Assembly: GCA_900104495.1 (NCBI GenBank)
Contig: FMXS01000015.1
Span: forward strand, 39,991 to 103,990
Length of the DNA stretch: 64,000 nt
Origin: Ruminococcaceae bacterium FB2012
Lineage (GTDB): Bacteria > Bacillota > Clostridia > Oscillospirales > Ruminococcaceae
Reading direction: 5' to 3'
Of this stretch, positions 58,326 through 64,000 are shown in pieces. The notes under the pieces are model-generated. The model worked only from the letters and a program-made list of their open reading frames with translations. It was not told where the DNA came from and searched no databases. Within the stretch, counting starts at the first letter, position 1, and each line of letters opens with the position of its first letter. A program made the translations under genes and the position numbers.

Positions 58326-60128
58326 ATGGATCAGAGCAGGATCAGAAATTTCAGCATCATCGCACATATAGATCACGGAAAGTCCACCCTGGCTGACCGC
58401 ATCCTGGAGCTTACCGAAACGGTGGCTCTCCGGGATATGGAGAATCAGCTTCTGGACAATATGGATATCGAGCGGGAGCGTGGCATTACTATCAAGGCCC
58501 GTGCCGTCCGCATGACCTACCGCGCCGACGACGGACAGGAGTATGTTTTCAACCTTATCGACACTCCGGGCCACGTTGACTTCAACTACGAAGTCTCCCG
58601 TTCACTGGCGGCCTGCGAGGGCGCCGTTCTCGTGGTGGACGCCTCACAGGGCATCGAGGCTCAGACCCTTGCCAATACCTACCTTGCCATCGAGCACGAC
58701 CTGGAGGTCCTGCCGGTGGTGAACAAGATCGACCTGCCCTCCGCCGACCCCGAAAGAGTCTGCACCGAGGTGGAGAATATCATCGGCATCCCCGCTATGG
58801 ACGCCCCGAGAGTCTCCGCGAAAATGGGCACCAACATCCGCGAGGTGCTGGAGCGGGTCATCACCGACATCCCCGCACCCAAAGGGGACGACTCCGCTCC
58901 CCTGAAGGCTCTGATCTTCGACAGCTATTACGATTCCTATAAGGGCGTTATCGTCTTTGTCCGGGTGGTGGACGGCTGTGTTAAGACCGGCGACCGCATC
59001 CGGCTTTTTGCCACGGGAGCCGAATTCCAGACCACCGAGATAGGTTATATGGGCGCCACCGACCTTGTCCCCGTGGGAGAGCTTCACGCCGGCGAAGTCG
59101 GCTATATCGCCGCTTCGATAAAGTATATAGGTGATACCCGTGTGGGCGACACCGTCACCAATGCCGACGCTCCCTGCGCCGAGCCTCTGGCGGGCTACAA
59201 AAAGGTGAACCCCATGGTCTTTTCGGGCATCTATCCCGCCGACGGCGCCAAGTATCCCGACCTGCGGGACGCCCTGGAAAAGCTGATGCTCAACGACGCA
59301 TCCCTGTCCTTTGAGCCGGAGACCTCCGTGGCTCTCGGCTTCGGCTTCCGCTGCGGATTTTTGGGACTGCTCCATATGGAGATAATCCAGGAGCGCCTGG
59401 AGCGGGAATACAACCTTGATCTTATCACCACCGCACCATCGGTAATCTACAAGGTGAACCTCACCGACGGCAGGACCGTCTATATCGACAATCCCACCAA
59501 CTACCCCGACCCCGCCACTATCCTTTCGGCGGAGGAGCCTATCGTCAAAGCGGATATCCTCACGCCCTCGGAATTCGTGGGGAACATCATGGAGCTCTGC
59601 CAGGAGCGCCGGGGCAATTTCAAGAATATGACCTATCTGGACGAGACCCGCGTGGAGCTTCACTATGAGCTTCCGCTGAACGAGATCGTCTACGACTTCT
59701 TCGACGCGCTGAAATCCCGCACAAGAGGCTACGCTTCCTTTGATTACGAGATGAAGGGCTACGCTCCCAGCAAGCTGGTGAAGCTGGACATCATGCTCAA
59801 CGGCGAAGTTGTGGACGCCCTGTCCTTTATCGTTCATACCGACAAGGCTTATCCCCGGGCAAGGCGCATAGCCGAGAAGCTGAAAGAGAACATCCCGAGA
59901 CAGCTTTTCGAGGTGCCGATACAGGCCGCCATCGGCGGGAAGATAATCGCCCGCGAGACCGTCAAGGCAATGCGCAAGGACGTCCTTGCCAAGTGCTACG
60001 GCGGTGACATCACACGAAAGAAAAAGCTCCTGGAAAAGCAGAAGGAAGGCAAGAAGCGTATGCGCCAGCTGGGTACCGTCGAGGTCCCGCAGGAGGCCTT
60101 TATGTCCGTGCTGAAACTGGACGAATAA
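58326..60128 (+). CDS. lepA: Elongation factor 4 (LepA)
   Basis: 600 residues, a ribosome-bound translational GTPase. G1 is AHIDHGKST, G2 region DMDIERERGITIK, G3 DTPGHVDF, G4 NKIDLPSA. The LepA-specific C-terminal domain has QRLFEVPIQAAIG-like PRQLFEVPIQAAIGGKIIARETVKAMRKDV. ATG at 58,326 is chosen: TTGGAG lies 8 bases upstream, while the GTG at 58,320 is too close to it. Length is standard. Confidence 0.97.
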   Translation: MDQSRIRNFSIIAHIDHGKSTLADRILELTETVALRDMENQLLDNMDIERERGITIKARAVRMTYRADDGQEYVFNLIDTPGHVDFNYEVSRSLAACEGAVLVVDASQGIEAQTLANTYLAIEHDLEVLPVVNKIDLPSADPERVCTEVENIIGIPAMDAPRVSAKMGTNIREVLERVITDIPAPKGDDSAPLKALIFDSYYDSYKGVIVFVRVVDGCVKTGDRIRLFATGAEFQTTEIGYMGATDLVPVGELHAGEVGYIAASIKYIGDTRVGDTVTNADAPCAEPLAGYKKVNPMVFSGIYPADGAKYPDLRDALEKLMLNDASLSFEPETSVALGFGFRCGFLGLLHMEIIQERLEREYNLDLITTAPSVIYKVNLTDGRTVYIDNPTNYPDPATILSAEEPIVKADILTPSEFVGNIMELCQERRGNFKNMTYLDETRVELHYELPLNEIVYDFFDALKSRTRGYASFDYEMKGYAPSKLVKLDIMLNGEVVDALSFIVHTDKAYPRARRIAEKLKENIPRQLFEVPIQAAIGGKIIARETVKAMRKDVLAKCYGGDITRKKKLLEKQKEGKKRMRQLGTVEVPQEAFMSVLKLDE

Positions 60129-60176
60129 GCGGAGGTGCGTCTCTCCGCCGAATAACAGATCTATGGGGTGAAAGCA

Positions 60177-60671
60177 ATGTCCGCAAACCTTCACAGGAAA
60201 AAGAATGTCTTTGAAAAGCTGGCTCCCCTCTGGGCGGCGCTCCTTATGTTTGCCAATGCCGGAGCCATGCTGTATTACTATTTCGCGGCAGATTCCTTTG
60301 AAAGCCTGGACACCTATAATTCCTGGCTGAGATACCTTATCTGGGCAGCAGTGGTGATAGTCGCCGTTCTCAGCTTCGTCCCGGAGGACGCGGTCGCCGT
60401 GGTGAAGCATACAGTCTTTCACCTTGTCCCGGGATGCATCGGCGTCGGGGTGATATGGTGGTACTCCCACAACGTATTCACCGAAGAAGACTCCGAGGCC
60501 CGAGCGCTGCTGGCACTGTTCATGAGCGAAGGCGTTGAAACGGACTACGTCATCTATTATATGAAGCAGGTCATATTCTCCACGCTGGGAGTCTGCGGGG
60601 CCGTAGCCGCCTTCTGCGCCATAAAGACCCATATGTCCGCCAGCGGGTGGATAAAAAAGAATATCAAGTGA
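60177..60671 (+). CDS. Small multi-pass membrane protein, unknown
   Basis: 164 residues with four likely membrane helices (about 15-37, 48-70, 78-98, 122-145). No family recognised. ATG at 60,177 has GGGGTG 7 bases upstream. It follows lepA by 48 bases and precedes the KAP-type NTPase gene by 27 bases, so the three may be co-transcribed. It could anchor the NTPase at the membrane (inference). Confidence 0.7.
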   Translation: MSANLHRKKNVFEKLAPLWAALLMFANAGAMLYYYFAADSFESLDTYNSWLRYLIWAAVVIVAVLSFVPEDAVAVVKHTVFHLVPGCIGVGVIWWYSHNVFTEEDSEARALLALFMSEGVETDYVIYYMKQVIFSTLGVCGAVAAFCAIKTHMSASGWIKKNIK

Positions 60672-60698
60672 TGAATACAGAATTGGAGAGTAAACAAA

Positions 60699-62516
60699 TT
60701 GTCTGATAAATCAAAAGATAAAAAGAAACCCCAGGAGTCGGCTGCCTTCAATGACGTTGCCGCAGAATCCGACAGCCTGGGTATGGAGACGAAATGCAAA
60801 GGTGTAGCGGACTTCCTTTATAATTGCAGGATGCCCATGACCTTAGCCATACAAGGTGACTGGGGCACCGGAAAATCCACCTGTATGAAGATCATCAGCA
60901 AGCATCTGAGGGATATGAACCGCGACCTCTGCCTGATAGAATTCAACACCTGGCAGTTCTCGCTGATAAACGACGGCAGCACCCTTATCGAGAACCTTCT
61001 GAACGTTATGTGTCAGAAGTTTGAAACTCTGTCAAAGAACAGTTTGAATACCGATGAAAAAGACGGTCACGGCGAGAGTTTCGAGAGCAAAAAATCGGGG
61101 CTGCTGACAAAGATAAGAAAGTTCATATCCGGTGTGGGCCGCGAGACCCTTATGGACAATATGCTCACGAGGGTGCTGCTCTGCGGAAGAGATGCTTTCG
61201 CTGACCAAAACGGGACCACCCTTTCTCCCGAGCAGATACAGGTGCTGCTGGATGCTGCCGAAAGCCGCCGCGAGGACAGCGCTCAAAGAGTTCTGGAGCT
61301 CTGCGACAGCATCAAGACCCTTGTGTCGGAGCTGACGGCACATACAAATATCGGCGACCGGGTATTCGTCTTTATCGACGACCTTGACAGGCTCCAGCCG
61401 GAGATGGCCGTCGGGTTCATGGAGTGCTTGAAGAATTTCATGGACTTCCCGGGCTTTGTTTTCGTGCTGGCCGTTGACCGCCCGGTGGTGAATATCGGCT
61501 TGAAGGCCAAATACGGCAGCGACTTCGACATGGCTAAAGCGGGCTACTTCTTCGACAAGATAATCCAAGTGCCTTTCACTCTGCCTGTAAACTCCTATAA
61601 CATCGAGACATATATGAAGTCGTTCCTGGGTGACGGAGCCGACCCGGAGACCGTCAAGCTGTATGTGAACCTGCTCACAGAATTTGACGAGCATAATCCG
61701 CGGTCCATAAAACGGAGCTTTAACGTGCTCCAGCTCTACGAGTACATGATGAAAGCCGACACGAAGCGGGAAGCGCTCAACGAAATGGGGAAATTCAAAC
61801 TCTATTCGCTGCTGCTGCTCCAGCTGCTCCGTGAGAAGGAATATAAAGCGCTGACCGACCTGGTCATCTCCTTCGGCGATAATGCCGACACGCTGAGGAC
61901 CGAACTCAATGCGGCAATGGCCCCCGAGAACATCCAGGGCGGCGAGCCTCCGCAGCTCGAGCTTTCGGATATGCAGAGGGTGGTCCTCGAATGCTTCATC
62001 GGCGGCGATAAGGAGCTTAGTACCGAGGAGGTGAAGGAACTGATGTCCTTTGCCGCCCTCACCAACGAGAATACCGCCGAGCGAGGGGACAACGCAGGCA
62101 TCATCAATACCTTGACAGCTATTTACAGCTGCCTGAAAAACGGCCCCCTCCAATTGGTCAAGGACTGGAACAAGCTGGATGACGTCAGCAGCACCGACAG
62201 CATCACTTCCTTCTCCGCCGAAGCAAAGGACGGGGAAGGACACCGCCGTCTGACTCTCAAATGGGAGGGCAGGGGCAAGAGGCTCAACCTTTCTCTCTAC
62301 CCGCCGGATATGACCGCCGATACCGACCGGAACATCTATTTCAGCGGGCTTGAAGACAGCTTCTACGACAAGTCCGAGGACTCAAAGTGGTACAGGAACA
62401 AATACGCTTATTTCTATGTTCCTTCCCAGGGGAGGATAACCGTGCTCTCCTTTGACAGATATACCCCCGGCGGACCGCTGGACACTCTGCTGAGGCGCTG
62501 CGGGATGATAGAATGA
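60699..62516 (+). CDS. KAP-family P-loop NTPase
   Basis: 605 residues. Walker A IQGDWGTGKST at 51-61 and Walker B VFVFIDDLDRLQP near 222-234 are classic for the KAP family of STAND-like NTPases, as are EFNTWQFS and the VLAVDRPVV segment. Many KAP proteins carry membrane helices between Walker A and B; here the inserted part (about 110-210) is soluble and helical. The C-terminal 200 residues include a beta-rich end of unknown type. TTG start has GGAGAG 8 bases upstream. KAP proteins include phage-defence components, but no partner effector is recognised here. Confidence 0.82.
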   Translation: MSDKSKDKKKPQESAAFNDVAAESDSLGMETKCKGVADFLYNCRMPMTLAIQGDWGTGKSTCMKIISKHLRDMNRDLCLIEFNTWQFSLINDGSTLIENLLNVMCQKFETLSKNSLNTDEKDGHGESFESKKSGLLTKIRKFISGVGRETLMDNMLTRVLLCGRDAFADQNGTTLSPEQIQVLLDAAESRREDSAQRVLELCDSIKTLVSELTAHTNIGDRVFVFIDDLDRLQPEMAVGFMECLKNFMDFPGFVFVLAVDRPVVNIGLKAKYGSDFDMAKAGYFFDKIIQVPFTLPVNSYNIETYMKSFLGDGADPETVKLYVNLLTEFDEHNPRSIKRSFNVLQLYEYMMKADTKREALNEMGKFKLYSLLLLQLLREKEYKALTDLVISFGDNADTLRTELNAAMAPENIQGGEPPQLELSDMQRVVLECFIGGDKELSTEEVKELMSFAALTNENTAERGDNAGIINTLTAIYSCLKNGPLQLVKDWNKLDDVSSTDSITSFSAEAKDGEGHRRLTLKWEGRGKRLNLSLYPPDMTADTDRNIYFSGLEDSFYDKSEDSKWYRNKYAYFYVPSQGRITVLSFDRYTPGGPLDTLLRRCGMIE

Positions 62517-62549
62517 AAAAGTATGGCTAAAATTCAAAAGGAGGATATT

Positions 62550-63728
62550 ATGAAGCTCAGAAAATTGGCATCGGCAGTATTGTCCGGAGCGCTGGCTCTG
62601 GTAATGCTGGGAGGCTGCGGCTCGGGAGAGTCGTCGTCAGCGGCATCCGCCGCCGCAAAAGAAAATAACGGAGGAGAAGAAAAATTGGAAGGCGTAAAGG
62701 AAAAATTCAACGTTAAGCTGCTTGGCAGAACATATTACAGCGATGGGACCCTTTGGCTGGGGTATTCCGGCACGGGCATGGACTTCGATTTCACCGGCGA
62801 TAAGCTGACAATAAATATGATCGGCAATCCCGCAGGAGCCGAAGCACAGCCCCGCTGCGCCCTTTATGTTGACGGCGAGCGCAAGGACGATCAGCTTATC
62901 TCTTCCGAAGGCTCGAAGTTCGAGGTCACAGGCAAGGGAAGCGAGCCCGTGAACGTTAAGGTCATCAAGCTCTCCGAGTGCGCCCATTCCTGTATGGGCA
63001 TCGTTTCTATGGACGCCGGCGGCGGAACAGTTGCTCCCGCAGCCGATAAGCCCCATAAGATCGAGATAGTCGGAGACTCCATAACCTGCGGCTACGGCGT
63101 TGACGACGAGGATAAGGACCACCATTTCTCCACCGCCACCGAGGACTGCACCAAGTCCTATTCCTACAAGACCGCACAGCTCCTCAATGCGGATTATTCC
63201 CTGGTCTCCTTCAGCGGCTACGGCATAATCTCGGGATATTCCAACAACGGCAAAAAGGTGGCCTCACAGCAGCTCCCCAAGTATTACGAGAAGCTGGGCT
63301 ACACCTTCAATATGGGCTTCGGAACCGAAAAGCCCGAGAAGATCGACTGGGATTTCTCACAGTTCGTCCCCGAGGCTATCGTCATCAATCTCGGCACCAA
63401 CGACGCATCCTATGCGAAGAAGCCCGAACAGAAGCAGGAGTACCACGACGGCTATGTAGCCTTTCTCAAGCAGGTACGCGCCAAGAATCCCGGCGCGAGG
63501 ATCTACGCCACTCTCGGAATCATGGACAGCAATCTGAACAAGACCATGATCTCTGCCGTTGAGGATTATTCCAAGGAGACAGGGGACACAAATATCAGAA
63601 GCTTTGAGTTCCCCATGCAGGATATGCAGAACGACGGCCTCGCCGCCGACTGGCATCCCTCCGAAAAGACCCATACCAAGGAAGCCGACCTCCTTGCGGA
63701 CTTCATCAAGAAGGATATGGGCTGGTAA
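62550..63728 (+). CDS. CE2-like SGNH esterase lipoprotein
   Basis: 392 residues. A lipoprotein signal with lipobox LGGC (cysteine near residue 23) is followed by a Ser/Ala/Glu linker. The N-terminal jelly-roll (about 55-160, GRTYYSDGTLWLGYSGTG) and the SGNH hydrolase domain, with nucleophile in IVGDSITCGYG, GTND block and the DWHPSEKTH catalytic Asp-His pair, match carbohydrate esterase family 2. It probably removes acetyl groups from plant or cell-wall sugars at the cell surface. ATG at 62,550 has AAAGGAGG upstream. Confidence 0.85.
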   Translation: MKLRKLASAVLSGALALVMLGGCGSGESSSAASAAAKENNGGEEKLEGVKEKFNVKLLGRTYYSDGTLWLGYSGTGMDFDFTGDKLTINMIGNPAGAEAQPRCALYVDGERKDDQLISSEGSKFEVTGKGSEPVNVKVIKLSECAHSCMGIVSMDAGGGTVAPAADKPHKIEIVGDSITCGYGVDDEDKDHHFSTATEDCTKSYSYKTAQLLNADYSLVSFSGYGIISGYSNNGKKVASQQLPKYYEKLGYTFNMGFGTEKPEKIDWDFSQFVPEAIVINLGTNDASYAKKPEQKQEYHDGYVAFLKQVRAKNPGARIYATLGIMDSNLNKTMISAVEDYSKETGDTNIRSFEFPMQDMQNDGLAADWHPSEKTHTKEADLLADFIKKDMGW

Positions 63729-63740
63729 TTCAGACCGTTC

Positions 63741-63767
63741 GCCCGGGGTATTTTCCCCGGGCTTTTT
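63741..63767 (+). terminator. Terminator after the esterase gene
   Basis: GCCCGGGG/CCCCGGGC stem (63,741-63,748 and 63,755-63,762) followed by five T. Confidence 0.95.
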
Positions 63768-64000
63768 CTTTATATTATAATGGTGTATTTTGCTGCTTAT
63801 TGTCAACGGACTTTGCCCTGCTAAATCGGTATTTGGTAATTTTCGATATAAAATGACAACAAGTTTGCAGCATAGTATAGAACTTTGTAAAATCTCAGAA
63901 AACCCCTTGACATTTCCTTTGGAATGTGGTAATATAATTAAGTCGCCCGAAGAGAGCGGCAGCGCAGAACGCGAACTAATCGGCAGCAGTAGTTGACGAC
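63768..64000 (+). other. Right-edge non-coding leader
   Basis: About 230 bases without a convincing gene. After the promoter at 63,907 the sequence is rich in GCGGCAGCGC-type short complementary words and could be the start of a structured leader, whose gene lies outside the window. Confidence 0.4.
63907..63935 (+). promoter_or_regulatory. Promoter for a gene beyond the right edge
   Basis: TTGACA (63,907-63,912), 17 bases, TAATAT (63,930-63,935). A TATAAT at 63,933-63,938 is 20 bases away and fits less well. Confidence 0.65.

Noticed and set aside
58644..60632. A 662-codon open frame on the minus strand opposite lepA
   Set aside because: It is antisense to a certain lepA gene, has no promoter or ribosome site, and its product is of low-complexity His/Val/Gly type typical of antisense frames.
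63790..63996. A 68-codon frame at the right end
   Set aside because: It has no ribosome site and spans the TTGACA promoter region, so it is probably non-coding leader sequence.

Overview
The window looks like chromosomal DNA of a GC-rich Gram-positive Clostridia member, most likely a Ruminococcus-like Oscillospiraceae. This is an inference from several features: poly(glycerol-phosphate) teichoic acid genes, LPxTG/sortase genes, a SigK-type sigma factor, a T-box leader, a GH130 mannooligosaccharide phosphorylase of the Ruminococcus type, strong GGAGG ribosome binding sites and many TTGACA-17-TATAAT promoters, often with an extended -10. I saw no tRNA, rRNA, CRISPR array, transposase or prophage.

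Region 1 (120-14,699, minus strand) is one long operon for wall or secondary polymer synthesis, read from a strong promoter at 14,671-14,699. In transcription order it encodes a GT2 glycosyltransferase, a CDP-glycerol glycerophosphotransferase, TagD, and a 781-aa glycerophosphotransferase-GT4 fusion. Next come a LicC/PntC-like cytidylyltransferase, a PhnW-like class V aminotransferase, an ornithine-cyclodeaminase-family dehydrogenase and an intact LicD. They are followed by three proteins that look like catalytically dead relatives of their neighbours, and finally a TagG/TagH exporter. The set can be read as a backbone polymer plus a dedicated route that makes, CDP-activates and attaches an amino-containing substituent. 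A 748-aa protein built almost only of choline-binding-type repeats (55,910-58,156) could read such a substituent. This is the best candidate for an undescribed system.

Region 2 (14,771-29,600) holds an ECF sigma/membrane-protein pair, a cytoplasmic GH13 enzyme and a CASTOR/POLLUX-type channel. It also has a three-gene phosphorelay (a 1236-aa hybrid kinase with two sensor halves, a lone receiver, and a REC-HD-GYP-Hpt protein) and an asparagine operon (asnS-GNAT-asnA) under a T-box.

Region 3 (29,647-41,300) carries iorAB, ecfA2, a DUF1275 membrane protein, ecfT, truA, an acidic/lysine-rich membrane protein with a likely extracellular propeller, a CvpA-like protein, a ClpE-like ATPase, pyrE and a candidate small RNA with its own promoter and terminator.

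Region 4 (41,300-54,000) carries an LPxTG protein with its sortase and a membrane partner, a GH130 phosphorylase, a second ECF sigma module and sigK. It also has a kinase-GNAT-GNAT fusion, a polyprenyl glycosylphosphotransferase with a small upstream gene, a metallophosphoesterase with kptA, and a pyridoxal-kinase-family gene.

Region 5 (54,400-64,000) carries trmL, a DegV protein, the repeat protein, lepA, a small membrane protein with a KAP-type P-loop NTPase, and a CE2-like lipoprotein esterase. A promoter for a gene outside the window lies at the right end.
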